Of a DNA stretch of 64,000 bases, positions 10,432 to 23,600 are shown in pieces. The translations under genes were made by a program, and so were the position numbers. Below the pieces are notes generated by a model. That model saw only the letters and a list, made by a program, of their open reading frames with translations, had not been told where the DNA came from and did no database searches. This DNA is from Colocasia esculenta (Eukaryota > Streptophyta > Magnoliopsida > Alismatales > Araceae): assembly GCA_014218235.1 (NCBI GenBank), contig CM024759.1, forward strand, positions 72,208,042 to 72,272,041, written 5' to 3'. The first letter of the stretch is position 1. Each line of letters begins with the position of its first letter.

Positions 10432-11910
10432 GTTCAGAGAGGGTTTTCCTATTTATGGACGAGGACGAGTGCTACAACATGGCAGCCGACATCGGCGGCG
10501 TGTGCGCACCTCTGCGGTGTTGGATTTATGCCATTTAGGAGAGTAAACCGCTGGTGGGATGGTAATCCATCCCCAGTTTTACCTATCCAAGGTGGCATCT
10601 CAGTTTAGTTTCGTTCCAGCACGTTTGCTCGCGGTATCATGTTGGACAAAGATGGTTGCCAAAGCTTCCTCGCTATAGCTCCATTTGGGCATAGCATACC
10701 CTACCATTACCGGCTTCTCTCCTATCTGCGGAGTCGGATATCTCCACCTCGTTGGCGGCCGCTGGCTGTTTTCAGGTAATACAGACATGCATGCTTCCCA
10801 TTCTCCCTTTCATGTATATCTTCTAATCTTACTTTTCGTCTCTACGTACGATTCCTTTTCTTCAATTTACATGCTCATGATTAATTGCAGTAAAATTCCT
10901 TCAGTGATGCAAGTCTTGGGGACCGAAACTTTGTTATTTCTTCTTCAAGCTTTTCCCCTCCTCTTGTGATGTGTTCTTGTTAATTAATTTTCCCGTGACC
11001 TTTGGGTTTTCAATTATCTTATTTTACATGTTCGGTTTGTAGATGCAGATGGCTCAGATAACCTAGCTTGTTTTAGTGGGCCTTCGAAGGAACGGATACA
11101 TGGCTGTACTCTTGTCTACATTTGTTTTAAAAAGAACCTCAAATTCAGAGAGTTTGATTTGTGTTTCTAATCTTTGTTCTTCTTGAAGACGAACATGGCA
11201 TTCACCGTGGGAGAGATGTAGAATGTGTTCGTAATTGATAATGGTAAACGAATGAAGGTTTTTTTGATAATGGTAAACCATGAAGAATATATAAGCGTAT
11301 ATATGCACCTTTTTTTGGGGGGGGGGGGGGGGTAAGTTAATGTATGTAGTGGTGTAAATTTAAACTTACTTTGGTCCTACTATATGTGGAAGGCCTTAAC
11401 CATTGCATTACTCTGTATGCACAGATTTGTTGATGAAGAGATGACAATTAAACGTAGAACAAACATTTAGATATATATACTATGTATGACAATTAAATGT
11501 AGAACAAACATTTATATATATTATTATGTCGCCGGCAATATAATTAAAAATAATCCTCATATCTCAAATTTAAAATAACTTGGCTACTTGTCATAAATGT
11601 AAAACGTAATCATTTGGTCACAATTATCTCTCTGTTTAATGCAAGTTATTTAATTTATTCAATATGTGCGATATCTTTATACATATATATATTTATATAT
11701 AAAAAGGTTATTTTATAATTATTATTTTTAGCAAAAGTACTTCAAATTTGTCAAATAACTTAACGGTTAAAACCAACCCAATATCTGGTCATGAAAGATA
11801 CTAGAATAAGAAGATGAGAAATGTTTCCTTCATGTCTAGACGACATTAAAAATACCCATTCAAAATTTATTTGTCATGTTTATATTTTCACCACAGCCAG
11901 ATTCCTTGCA
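10432..11910. other. Intergenic, no supported gene
   Basis: The region 10440-10790 is moderately GC-rich and exon-like in composition, ending near a TTTTCAG/GTAATAC sequence that could be a splice donor, but no frame is recognisable. A homopolymer of 16 G follows seven T at 11310-11332. From 11340 the sequence is AT-rich. Confidence 0.45.
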
Positions 11911-11919
11911 ATGTCAAAA

Positions 11920-12090
11920 GGGTTTTTTATTTAAATAATTATTATATTATTTAATTATTTATTTAATCACATTTTAAATTTATTTCACAAAATAATCACC
12001 AAGTTGCCACGTCGGCAACTTGGCGACCAGGAGACCGGTGACAGAATAGGATCGGTATTGGGAATGCCGGCTTTAAAGTCGGTTTTCCCA
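11920..12090 (+). repeat. Left terminal inverted repeat of the MULE
   Basis: It is about 170 bp, AT-rich for the first 85 bp, then GC-rich. It contains an AAGTTGCC-ACGTC-GGCAACTT dyad at about 12001-12021. It pairs with 26950-27117. Confidence 0.88.
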
Positions 12091-12169
12091 ATGCCTACTT
12101 TAGTGTCGGCGTTCGGCATTCTCAATGCCGACTTTAAAGTCGGCATTGGAAAACCGACTTTAAAGCCGA
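12067..12169. repeat. Subterminal dyad array, left end
   Basis: Four versions of the 16-bp dyad CCGACTTTAAAGTCGG start at 12067, 12094, 12128 and 12154. The third lies in a perfect 26-bp palindrome (12123-12148). The spacing is 27, 34 and 26 bp. It mirrors the array at the right end and may bind transposase. Confidence 0.85.
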
Positions 12170-12213
12170 CATTCCCAATGACGACACCCTCCTTAAAGAC
12201 CCCCCCCCCCCCC

Positions 12214-12476
12214 AGCCTGAAACCCCTTCACCCTCGTGCGCCGAAACCCCTTCCTCACCTTCCTCACTGCTTCCTTGCTCGCCGTGCCCCCAGCTCGCTG
12301 CGCAGCAACCCTCGCCGCCGCCAGCTCGCCGCGCCGTGCCAGCTCGCCGCTCCGCCCCAGCTCTCTCACCGCGTCGCCCTAGCTCGCCCTCTCTCCACAT
12401 CTCCACGCTTCCTCCTCCCCTCCTCCTCCCTTCCCCCCACCCACCCATCCGGCCATCGACCAGGAAGAAGAAGCAG
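12214..12476 (+). other. GC-rich leader exon of the MULE gene
   Basis: This C-rich, Ser/Pro/Arg-coding stretch ends at an AG/GTAACC donor (12477). The following AT-rich intron ends at GCAG (12643), just before the ATG at 12646. It is probably a 5' untranslated exon carrying the promoter-proximal part of the element. A run of 14 C precedes it at 12200-12213. Confidence 0.45.
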
Positions 12477-12645
12477 GTAACCTATTTATTAAACTATTTA
12501 ATATTTTTATTATATTATTTGATGTTAATTTTATAAATGTTAGATATATATGAAATTGATGTTTAATTATTCTTATTTAACAATGTGATTTGTTTGAATA
12601 TTCTTATTTGACATATGTAATTTATTTATCTTATAAATGGCAGAT

Positions 12646-15434
12646 ATGACTAGTTCCAACATTTCTTTAATGTGCTATTATGATGGTATTTTACATATTG
12701 AGGATCATAAACCTCAATATGAAGGAGGCATTGTACGCATTTTGCGTGTAAAGAAAGACACAACTTTTACTGAGTTGATGAGAAAATTATATATCTTGAC
12801 GAAATATGACGAAAGACATGTTAAGATTGGTATAACATACAAGTGGCCTACTTCTATGGTGAATATATTGCAGTGAGAGTTGAAGATGATGAAACTGTTG
12901 AAAGCATGTTCGATTTGTATCCTTCTCATGCATCTGCTGTACAATTATATTTGGAGAAGGAAGCTATAGATAATATATCTAATCAAGGGAACGATGAAGT
13001 GCAAACACATGGTCATATTGATGACAACTTGCATACTCAACACTATGAGTATCAACAACCAACTGAACTCTTCACACGTATGTTGAATGATGATGTTGAT
13101 TCTACTGGATTTTATTCTGCTAATGAGAGAGATGTCCGGTATGAATCATATGACTACACTTTACCTACAGATTATAACCCATGGTGAGTTGTCTCCCATA
13201 ATTGTACGAAATATTATTAGTGTGATTAAATTTTTTTTAACATTTATAATTTTATTTGAGGTCTATTGGCTATGGAGGTGGATCCTCACAGTATCCTTTC
13301 ATGCCAATCACTGATCCTTCACATACTTTTCATAGTGCAAGCTCATCAGGGTATGTGATTTCATCATCCTCATAAATTATTTTGATGTATTCACATAACA
13401 TACCATAAATCTTGTGTCATATTTGATTGATATGTAGGCACCATGTAACAGAAGAACATGTGATTGAGGAGGATGAAGAAGATGAAATAGATTCACAAGA
13501 TGTTATAGATGACAATGAGAATATGGAAGAAGGAGATGATGAACCATTATTTGATATTGCCAGGGTTAATAATACATAAATTGAATATGACCAAGACCCT
13601 CCAGATGTATTCACTTTTGATCACTGGATAGATGAAGCCACAATGAATAATTCTCATGAAGGGATAGATGTACCTTGTACTTTAGAGGGTGAAGAGCCCC
13701 ATGTTGGACAAATTTTTACAAACAAGAAGAATTTGATATATGCATTGCAAACATATTCAGTTAAACATAATGTCCAATATAAGGTGACACGAAGTCACAC
13801 GAAGATGTTTACAACTCAATGCATTCATGATACATGTGCATGGAGGGTTCATGCATCAGTTGTCAAGGGATTTGAATATTTCAAAGTAACAAAATATGCT
13901 GGACCTCATACATGTGTGAATCCAATATTGCAAAGTTCCAATCGCCAATGCACATCTCGTTTTGTTCCAAGGTTGATTTTGTCAACTGTGAAGACAAAGT
14001 TAACAATTACTCCAGAAGAGATTGTGAGAAGAATACTAGATAAATATCATGTTGAAATTTCATATAAGAAAGCATGGATGGCAAAATGTTTGGCTATGAA
14101 ACAAATCTTCGGCAGTTGAGAATCATCATATGCTACTCTACCCAGGTATCTAGAGGCCCTTCAATTTACAAATCCGGGGACAGTTGTACAGTTCACCTAT
14201 GCAGAACAATCTGTCTTTCGTTTTCAGAGAGTTTTTTGATCATTTGCACCTTCTATACAGGGGTTTCCACATTGTAGGCCATTGATAAGTGTTGATGGAA
14301 CACACCTGTATGGAAAATATCCTGGTATTTTGATGATTCCTACTGGTGTAGATGCAGATGATGGTTTATTCCCCCTTGCATTCGCTATTGTTGAATCGAA
14401 AAATGGTGATTCTTGGGCATGGTTTTTGGCGTGCATCAGAGAGAAAAGTTACAAATAGAGTTGGTCTTGCAATCATTTGTGATCGACATAGAGGTTTGAA
14501 GCGTGCAGTACCTGAGATATTTCCTCATCCTATTGGTTACCATCGTTGCTGTTTACGACATCTTGCTGATAATTTTCAAAAAATATTTCGTGATAAGACA
14601 TTGACAGGTCTGATATGGTCTGCAGCAACTAGAACATGTATATTTGAATTTCAACATTTCATACAGAAAATAGAAGAAATGAATCCTCAAGCAAAGAAAT
14701 GGTTGGAAGATGTCGGTTATGAAAGGTTGACAAATGTATATGATGGTGGTAAGCGGTTTGGTATGATGACAACACATATTTCTAAAAGTTTTAATAGTGT
14801 GTTGAAAGGTGCGCGAGGTTTGCCTATCTAGGCTTTAGTGCAAAAAACTTTCTACAGGTTAAACAAATTTTTTGTTAAACGACGTGAGGATGGTTTGAAT
14901 TGGGAATCATCATATGCTCCTAGTGTAGAAGTCCAACTTCGTGTTCCTAAGCGAGAGGCTAGAAGATGTCAGGTGATTAGATTTTCTAGACATGAGTTTC
15001 AAGTCACTAATTCACACGGACATCAGTACACTGTTAACTTGGGACCGCAATGTGGTTGCTCCTGCAATGTTTATTGCATGACAGGTCTTCCTTGTGTCCA
15101 CATAGTGGCATCTTGTAAATCATTTTCAGCAAATATTTCACACTTGAACTTTTGTGCTGCATTTTATTCTGTGGAGGTATTGTTATTGTTAATGTATTGT
15201 TATTGTCATTTTCAAGTATGTATTGTTGTTGTTACTTGTGCATAAATTTAATGTTAACAGATTTTAATTTTTTTTTCAGGAAACAGAAGTTCTTAAATGT
15301 TGGGAGCACCATATGAGCTTAGGTGCATGGCCAGTTGACCCTCGCATTGTAGAATATGTCCATAGATCTGGTTTATTTCATTTGACTCAGGTTCAGTGGA
15401 TCAGGTTAGATTGGCCATTGATCACTGCCCTTGT
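12646..15434 (+). pseudogene. MuDR-type transposase fused to the N-terminal part of a plant mobile domain (decayed)
   Basis: The transposase would cut and join the MULE ends in the nucleus. The frame starts MTSSNISLMCYYDG at the ATG after the leader intron. It passes two likely introns (13184-13260 and 13351-13437) and reaches the MuDR N-terminal domain (13643-14119). The MULE catalytic core follows: VDGTHLYGKY (first Asp), ICDRHRGLKRAV (second Asp) and the DGGKRFGMMTT block, then a SWIM finger with CGCSC and CVH (15040-15110). After an intron (about 15176-15280) the frame goes on as ETEVLKCWEHHMSLG and SGLFHLTQVQWI, the start of a PMD. It stops at the TSD of the nested LTR element and resumes at 24314. 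Breaks: a frameshift near 12850 and in-frame stops near 13577, 14117, 14238 and 14828, most explained by C-to-T or G-to-A. Confidence 0.88.
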
Positions 15435-15439
15435 TGAGA

Positions 15440-18400
15440 TGTCACGTCCCGAGAATTACGCAGCGGATATTAATTCGAAGAATTCGAGTTGATAATTCGA
15501 GACGTGAACAGTCGGCAAATAAGCCTCTAGCTAGCACGCACTAAATGTGTATCAACACAACATCATAATAGGGCCCAAATGTGAACTCAATTATAAATTG
15601 TATTCAAATCTCATATTTGTCTCAGATAAACTAATACAGGACTAAGACTCAATAAAAGCAAAAGTACATACTACCTCACTTCCTACTACATTGTTCTAAC
15701 ACTCAAAATAAACTAACTATAGATAGACTCATGTTTGGAACGCTCTTCACTCGGACGCATTCCCATCCTCGACTTGCTCTTCCTCTTGCACTTCATAGTC
15801 ACCTAGATTGGGTAAAAGTAGGGAATGAGCAAACTAGCCCAGTAGGATTTATATCTCAATGTGCGGGCAATGATATAAGTGATTATCATTTTAGAACTAG
15901 GCAAGTACGATGAATGATATGCATGTACGAATAAAACTCGTTAAAACATGATATATAAAACAAGATAGAGAGAGTGATTACGATAGAACAAGATTGGTGA
16001 ACGAGATAGAACTAGCAATAGATCACTTTGCACAAGCAAGCAGGATTTCAATTCATGTCAAGAAACGCAAAATATCATTAATTGCATTAAATGCAGGATG
16101 GCCATATCACGCAAGCAAGCAAGCAAGATTTCACAAGCACGATCAAGTAACACTAATCAGGCACGTAGACACCAATGTACACCAAGAAAAGATCCATCAA
16201 GAATGTACACCAGGACACGTGTATGTGGTTATGTATCTAACATTCAACAAGCAAGAAAGTACTCCCAGCGCAGATGCAACGCCAGTAATCATTATACCCC
16301 ATGGTTAACAGTATATTTATGACTCTCCGTCATTGAGGCTAGACTGGAGCCCTTGGACACACGCCGTGCCCTGTCAACCATCTCATGAAATTTTAAATGT
16401 AGATACCCACAGTCATTAATAATGGCCAATGAGAGTTTCAATAAGTAAGCATGTGTAATGTCATGTTCATGATGATGAGGAGAACAAGTAATAAGTAATG
16501 GAACATGATTTCACGAGTACAATGGTCAAGAGATAAATTCGGCAGCATAACGGTACGATTTATACTTTCGTTCAATTTTTACATTAATGGCTTTAGTCTA
16601 GTTTGTAAGTCACACTCACGAGATCAAGAAGAGAAAGGAAGTGCACGCTATCTCTAGGGAACTTCAATGGTACATCCAACTCGTCGGCCATGTGGGAATC
16701 CATGGTCAGAGGAGATTTACGAAGGCCTTGGTGAAAAGGTCGCTAGTCTACCGATTCGGAATGACCGGTAGAGAGTTTCCAATTTCCCAAGAAAAGACTG
16801 CCGAATAGTGCTAGTGTGTAGTGCGGTACGCGTGTCTCAATTCTCAAACCATCGGTCTCAAACTCGCAGGAAGCACTTGACAATATAACATGGAATAAAA
16901 CTATGCACTTTAACTCATCATGGTTTGCAAGATTTTATGATAACTCTTATCATTTAAACATGGTAGAACAGTAGGAAGATTTAATCACAAGAAACATGAA
17001 TGGATCATAACATTTAAGGAGCACTTAGAATAGCATCCATGTAATTAAAGCTTTTTAAATGGGTTAATCGCTTTTAAACCATTAAACAACAATCATGTAA
17101 TGATCAGACCCAAGACAGGTAGCTTACACAGCAAATATCACATTTATACAGACCTCGGGTATATGCGGAAAACTTTGTAAGAAAACACGTGGTTTCCGAT
17201 AAAAATCCTGAGATCGCGACATAGCCATATAAGGAAGGCGACAGGGTGTTGTCAGATCAGGTAGCCGGATAGCGACGGAACGCATGTCGCCTTGAGAAGG
17301 CGACAAGGGGTATGTCGCAATCAACCCTCTGAAAGCGACATATCGGGCCGTCGCGTTCACAGGGTCCGTGCCTGGCTCGGACAGAGCAAGGACAGTGCCT
17401 TGGATTGCGGACCTGTCTTTCCTTCTTTTGACATAGGGTTGTTCTAAAATAAATAACAAATTGCACGGTGCGTGAAAAATAACGAAACTAGTTTTAAAAT
17501 AACCTGGACATACTAGGGTACTTCCAGTAAATCGGAATTGAACAATAAAGATGGTTTCGATAGGCTTTGATCACGGGGAACACAAGGTCAGACCAAGGGT
17601 AACTTGAAGACGTAGTTTTATGCAGCAACCTTATTACCACGCTTATAACTCTCTAACTAATGAGATTTAGACAAAACGTTCAACATGAAACCTGACGAGG
17701 ACAACTAGTAGAATAACTTTCATGTTATGAGTTCTCTCTAATTCGGTCTTGAAACACGTGCAACATATTAAGAATGGGAAAAGCTCTAATAGTGCGCGAC
17801 TTTGGAAAAACGCTTATAAATCAAGATCTATTAAATGAAATTCGATGAAACCAGTGGGAAATGAAAGTTAACATGATTATCTACACATTGGTATAGGATA
17901 TTTAAGGTTTGGCCCGAGAACACCTACCTTTTGGGTTGAAGAAGTCTCGTTATTCCAGAAAACCAGTGTTCAGACCACTTGTCGGAAAACACTTACTACT
18001 CTGTGTATACTGCATGGAATTTGCGCATTCCACTTGGGTTAGAACGTAGACTTGACCCTATTTCCAGGGGTATAGGCCTTGCAAGGTTTGGTTTAGGTTT
18101 GACTCACCTTTGGTCGACTTCAAGAGAGTGGTTTGTGCAGGTCGCAGCAGACGAGAAGGGGAAGAAGAACAGATTCTTGTGGTCGTTCCACAGCTCCTCA
18201 GCCACCAAGAGCTCCTCCACACGACCCTAGGAAGTTCTAAATTCGTTCCTAGGGTTTGGGGGAAGAGTATTTAAGTAACCATGGTGTTTAGGAGTCCTAT
18301 TATAACTAGGAAAGGAGGGTTTCGGGGGCATGTTTGGTTTCCTATTTTTGATGATTTCCTCCTCCCTTTTAGTGTGTGAGGCCTTAGGAAACCTCCCCTC

Positions 18401-19076
18401 ATTGTTAGGCACAAATTTGGGTTGCCATGAATGCATGATTGCATCCCAATTCAACTCTAATTGCCTCTTTTTAATTTCAGCTTATTTATGGTTATGAATT
18501 TCTATGTATTTTCTAGCTTTATTTGATTTTTGGGCCAAATGTTGCCCATTGGCCCAATTGTGATAATGGGTCATCAGTATATAATGTTGGAAGTCTCCCC
18601 AACACTTTTATTTAATTTTTTATTGCGTCGTTTTTCCGTGTTAACGATTTTCGACTTGTTTCCTTATTTAGACAATCAGTCGCAATAACTCTTAAACCTA
18701 GCCCAAATGATTTTTATTGAACTAAATTTCTTGATGGGTCATTAGAAGATATTATTTGAAGCCCATACATGATTTTTATTTAATTTTCTGACTCATCTAA
18801 GTACGTGTGATAATGATTTTCCGACTTATTCATGAATTACGATAATAAGTTGCGAAACACTTTAAACTTGGATGATCTGATTTTTCTTGGCACAAATTTC
18901 TTTGTGAAACATTTAGTAATAATATTTAGGGTTGATTTATAATTTTTACGAAATTTTCCGATGTGTTTTAGCACACACGATAATGGTACATATGTTTTAA
19001 ATACTCCGATATTATGTAAATTATTTATTTCCATTTATCTGAATTTTTATGTAATTAAAATTTTCGGGGTGCTACA
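15440..19076 (-). repeat. LTR (3' LTR in element orientation) of the gag-only element
   Basis: It is 3,637 bp and near-identical to 20685-24313. It includes a GTCGCGA-type island at about 17215-17360. It lies downstream of gag on the minus strand. Confidence 0.92.
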
Positions 19077-19087
19077 CCCTCCCCCAC
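19077..19087 (-). promoter_or_regulatory. Polypurine tract of the gag-only element
   Basis: The minus strand reads GTGGGGGAGGG directly against the LTR. A hairpin, GAATTTGG-TCC-CCAAATTC (plus-strand view, 19094-19112), lies just upstream. A second tract of the same form (AAGTGGGGGAG) lies at 19356-19366. Confidence 0.8.
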
Positions 19088-19397
19088 TTAAGAGAATTTG
19101 GTCCCCAAATTCATAAGTCATTAGTTGGCTTTTGGATGGTTATGATCCTTAAGGTCGTTTCAGATTTAATTCTTTCAACTTGTTTCAACATCGTGGATGC
19201 CAGTCCAAAATCTACACCTATGGCCACCCGTACTATTCATTTGATTCCTTCCACTCCTGTTTTCCCTTCCACGGTTGTTATAACTCCATCTTAATCCTCC
19301 AGATGAACTATGGTATCGCTACTAGATTATTCCTTTTCAATTTCTCCTTAATGATCTCCCCCACTTAGAAGTGTACCAATAAGAAAACATCATAAGA

Positions 19398-20447
19398 TTA
19401 GTCTAGGGGTTTAACAAATATACCTCCTTCCGGAAGCTCCGCTTGCATTATTGCATTCACGCGTCCTTGATGCTTTACCACTCCTTGGTTCCTTCCAACT
19501 TGGTCTTTTAACATAGGACAGTTCGGTATACGATGTTCGTGACTCTCGCATCGCAGGCAAGCCCCGGCCTTCTTCCAGCACTTGTCCGCTTGATGCCCAG
19601 GCTTGTTGCAAAATTTACAATACTCCACTATCATTGTTTCTTCTACTTTGATCTTTTTCTCCATGCCATAGTCCTTCCCTGTGGTTGGCCTTTTGTTGTT
19701 GTAGTTATTATTGTTGTTGTTATTGTTGTTGTTGGGGAAAGTTCCAGTTGTATCGACTGCTCCCCTTTTTGTAAAGGTCGGCTTTGAGATGTCCTTCCCC
19801 CTCATGCCTTCCACCTTAGCCATAGTGTCTTCTACCAGTTGAGCTCTTTGGACCATCTCAGTGTAAGTTTGAATGTTGTGTGGTTCGAGCCTTTCAATGA
19901 ACATGGGCCTGAGCCCATCCATGAACCGATTTGCCTTAAGTCTTTCAGTTCCCACCAAGTGTGGGGCATACACAGCAAGACGCACGAACTGAGCCTCATA
20001 CTCAGCCACAGACATCCCTTTCTGTTTTAGTGCGGCAAACTCCACTGCCTTCTTCTCCTTGACTCTCTCAGAGAAATACTTTCCCTGGAATATCTCCAGA
20101 AATCCAGCCCACTCCAGTTCGCCAACATTAGGTAGGTGGGCCGATGTGGCCTTCCACCATGCTCGGGCATCATTAGTAAATTGGAAAGTGGCCAGTACCA
20201 CCTTCTGTCTATTGGTGCATTGCATTACTTGGAAAATCCTTTCTATTTCCTCTTGCCAATTCTCTGCCTCATCTGGGTCAAGGGACCCAGAGAAACGAGG
20301 AGGGTTCAAACTCCTAAAATTCCGGTGCAGATCACCGGCTCCATTCCTTGCAGCTCCAGCCTGATTTCCAGCTTGAACTACATTTTGTAATGCCTGGGTC
20401 AGTCCAGCCACAGTTTCTTGCATAACTTGCCATTGGTTGCGAGCCAT
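19398..20447 (-). CDS. gag: Gag protein of the gag-only LTR element, 349 aa, intact
   Basis: Gag builds the particle that packages the element RNA in the cytoplasm. The frame is unbroken from MARNQWQVMQETV to a stop at 19398. Residues about 45-230 form the retrotransposon Gag region, with LNPPRFSGSLDPDEAENW, DARAWW and EFAALKQKGMSVAEYEAQF. An Asn run follows, then a CCHC knuckle, CKFCNKPGHQADKC, and a second Cys/His cluster, CLRCESHEHRIPNC. Pol domains never follow: the frame ends after the knuckles, and the next 300 bp lead to the polypurine tract. The sequence is close to the gag at 36302 of gypsy A, so the two belong to the same broad lineage. An intact gag in an otherwise gutted element suggests gag is under selection in cis or the insertion is very young. 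Confidence 0.9.
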   Translation of the reverse strand: MARNQWQVMQETVAGLTQALQNVVQAGNQAGAARNGAGDLHRNFRSLNPPRFSGSLDPDEAENWQEEIERIFQVMQCTNRQKVVLATFQFTNDARAWWKATSAHLPNVGELEWAGFLEIFQGKYFSERVKEKKAVEFAALKQKGMSVAEYEAQFVRLAVYAPHLVGTERLKANRFMDGLRPMFIERLEPHNIQTYTEMVQRAQLVEDTMAKVEGMRGKDISKPTFTKRGAVDTTGTFPNNNNNNNNNNYNNKRPTTGKDYGMEKKIKVEETMIVEYCKFCNKPGHQADKCWKKAGACLRCESHEHRIPNCPMLKDQVGRNQGVVKHQGRVNAIMQAELPEGGIFVKPLD

Positions 20448-20666
20448 TGCAGTTGAGTGTAAGAGTTATGAAGGTTCCTGAGAAAAGGATGGAAACCAAT
20501 TAATATCTCTAGATACATTATAAAAGTCAATGGGTAGGAGTGTTTAATTCTTGCTAACATATTCCCAGTCTCTACCCATTCTCACCAGGTATTGTATTTA
20601 ATTCCCATGACCTAGGTTCCATAGGTATCTCCTATTCCTGAGACATATCCTATTTGGTATTCCTAG

Positions 20667-20678
20667 GCTCTGATACCA
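20667..20678 (-). promoter_or_regulatory. Primer-binding site, initiator Met tRNA
   Basis: The minus strand reads TGGTATCAGAGC, complementary to the 3' end of plant initiator tRNA-Met. It lies 6 nt from the LTR that starts at 20685. It fixes the orientation of the element. Confidence 0.88.
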
Positions 20679-20684
20679 CTAAAC

Positions 20685-23600
20685 TGTCACGTCCCGAGAA
20701 TTACGCAGCGGATATTAATTCGAAGAATTCGAGTCGATAGTTCGAGACGTGAACAGTCGGCAAATAAGCCTCTAGCTAGCACGCACTAAATGTGTATCAA
20801 CACAACATCATAATAGGGCCCAAATGTGAACTCAATTATAAATTGTATTCAAATCTCATATTTGTCTCAGATAAACTAATACAGGACTAAGACTCAATAA
20901 AAGCAAAAGTACATACTACCTCACTTCCTACTACATTGTTCTAACACTAAAATAAACTAACTATAGATAGACTCATGTTTGGAACGCTCTTCACTCGGAC
21001 GCATTCCCATCCTCGACTTGCTCTTCCTCTTGCACTTCATGGTCACCTAGATTGGGTAAAAGTAGGGCATGAGCAAAGTAGCCCAGTAAGATTTATATCT
21101 CAATGTGCGGGCAATGATATAAGTGATTAACATTTTAGAACTAGGCAAGTACGATGAATGATATGCAAGCACGAATAAAAACTTGTTAAAACATGATATA
21201 TAAAACAAGATAGAGAGAGTGATTACGATAGAACAAGATTGGTGAACGAGATAGAACTAGCAATAGATCACTTTGCATAAGCAAGCAAGATTTCAATTGA
21301 TGTCAAGAAACGCAAAATATCATTAATTGCAGGATGGCCATATCACGTAAGCAAGCAAGCAAGATTTCACAAGCACGATCAAGTAACACTAATCAGGCAC
21401 GTAGACACCAATGTACACCAAGAAAAGATCCATCAAGAATGTACACCAGGACACGTGTATGTGGTTATGTATCTAACATTCAACAAGCAAGAAAGTACTC
21501 CCAGTGCAGATGCAACGCCAGTAATCATTATCCCCCATGGTTAACATATATTTATGACTCTCCGTCATTGGGGCTAGACTGGAGCCCTTGGACACACGCC
21601 GTGCCCTGTCAACCATCTCATGAAAATTTTAAATTTACTTACCCACAATCATTAATAATGGCCAATGAGAGTTTCAATAAGTAAGCATGTGTAATGTCAT
21701 GTTCATGATGATGAGGAGAACAAGTAATAAGTAATGGAACATGATTTCACGAGTACAATGGTCAAGAGATAAATTCGGCAGCATAACGGTACGATTTATA
21801 CTTTCGTTCAATCTTTACATTAATGGCTTTAGTCTAGTTTGTAAGTCACACGTACTCACGAGATCAAGAAGAGAAAGGAAGTGCACGCTATCTCTAGGGA
21901 ACTTCAATGGTACATCCAACTCGTCGGCCATGTGGGAATCCATGGTCAGAGGAGATTTACGGAGGCCTTGGTGAAAAGGTCGCTAGTCTACCGATTCAGA
22001 ATGACCGGTAGAGAGTTTCCAATTTCCCAAGAAAAGACTGCCTAATAGTGCTAGTGTGTAGTGCAGTACGCGTGTCTCAATTCTCAAACCATCGGTCTCA
22101 AACTCGCAGGAAGCACTTGACAATATAACATGGAATAAAACTATGCACTTTAACTCATCATGGTTTGCAAGATTTTATGATAACTCTTATCATTTAAACA
22201 TGGTAGAACAGTAGGAAGATTTAATCACAAGAAACATGAATGGATCATAACATTTAAGGAGCACTTAGAATAGCATCCATGTAATTAAAGCTTTTTAAAT
22301 GGGTTAATCGCTTTTAAGCCATTAAACAACAATCATGTAATGATCAGACCCAAGACAGGTAACTTACACAGCAAATACCACATTTATACATACCTCGGGT
22401 ATATGCGGAAAACTTTGTAAGAAAACACGTGGTTTCCGGTAAAAATCCTGAGATCGCGACATAGCCATATAAGGAAGGCGACAGGGTGTTGTCAGATCAG
22501 GTAGCCGGATAGCGACGGAGCGCATGTCGCCTTGAGAAGGCGACAAGGGGTATGTCGCAATCAACCCTCTGAAAGCGACATATCGGGCCGTCGCGTTCAC
22601 AGGGTCCGTGCCTGGCTCGGACAGAGCAAGGACAGTGCCTTGGATTACGGACCTATCTTTCCTTCTTTTGACATAGGGTTGTTCTAAAATAGAGAACAAA
22701 TTGCACGGTGCGTGAAAAATAACGAAACCAGTTTTAAAATAACCTGGACATACTAGGGTACTTCTAGTAAATCGGAATTGAACAATGAAGATGGTTTCGA
22801 TAGGCTTTGATCACGGGGAACACAAGGTCAGACCAAGGGTAACTTGAAGACGTAGTTTTATGCAGCAACCTTATTACCACACTTATAACTCTCTAACTAA
22901 TGAGATTTAGACAAAATGTTCAACATGAAACCTGACGAGGACAACTAGTAGAATAACTTTCATGTTATGAGTTTGCTCTAATTCGGTCTTGAAACATGTG
23001 CAACATATTAAGAACGGGAAAAGCTCTAACAGTGCGCGACTTTGGCAAAACGCTTATAAATCAAGATCTATTAAATGAAATTTGATGAAACCAGTGGGAA
23101 ATGAAAGTTAACATGATTATCTACACATTGGTATAGGATATGTTAAGGTTTTGGCCCGAGAACACCTACCTTTTGGGTTGAAGAAGTCTCATTATTCCAG
23201 AAAACCAGTGTTCAGACCACTTGTCGGAAAACACTTACTACTCTGTGTATACTGCATGGAATTTGCGCATTCCACTTGGGTTAGAACGTAGACTTGACTC
23301 TATTTCCAGGGGTATAGGCCTTGCAAGGTTTGGTTTAGGTTTGACTCACCTTTGGTCAAGAGAGTGGTTTGTGCAGGTCGCAGCAGACGAGAAGGGGAAG
23401 AAGAACAGATTCTTGTGGTCGTTCCACAGCTCCTCAGCCACCAAGAGCTCCTCCACACGACCCTAGGAAGTTCTAAATTCGTTCCTAGGGTTTGGGTGAA
23501 GAGTATTTAAGTAACCATGGTGTTTAGGAGTCCTATTATAACTAGGAAAGGACGGTTTCGAGGGTATGTTTGGTTTCCTATTTTTGATGATTTCCTCCTC

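Noticed and set aside
10600..10788. 62-codon ORF upstream of the 244-aa gene
   Set aside because: No recognisable wording, no splice support on that strand; kept only as an unassigned GC-richer patch.
12004..12480. 158-codon ORF at the left end of the MULE
   Set aside because: It runs through the TIR and the dyad array into a C-rich leader; the splice donor at 12477 and the ATG at 12646 fit a non-coding leader better.
17124..17459. 111-codon minus-strand ORF repeated at 22364-22699
   Set aside because: It is duplicated only because the two LTRs are near-identical, and it has no domain signature.
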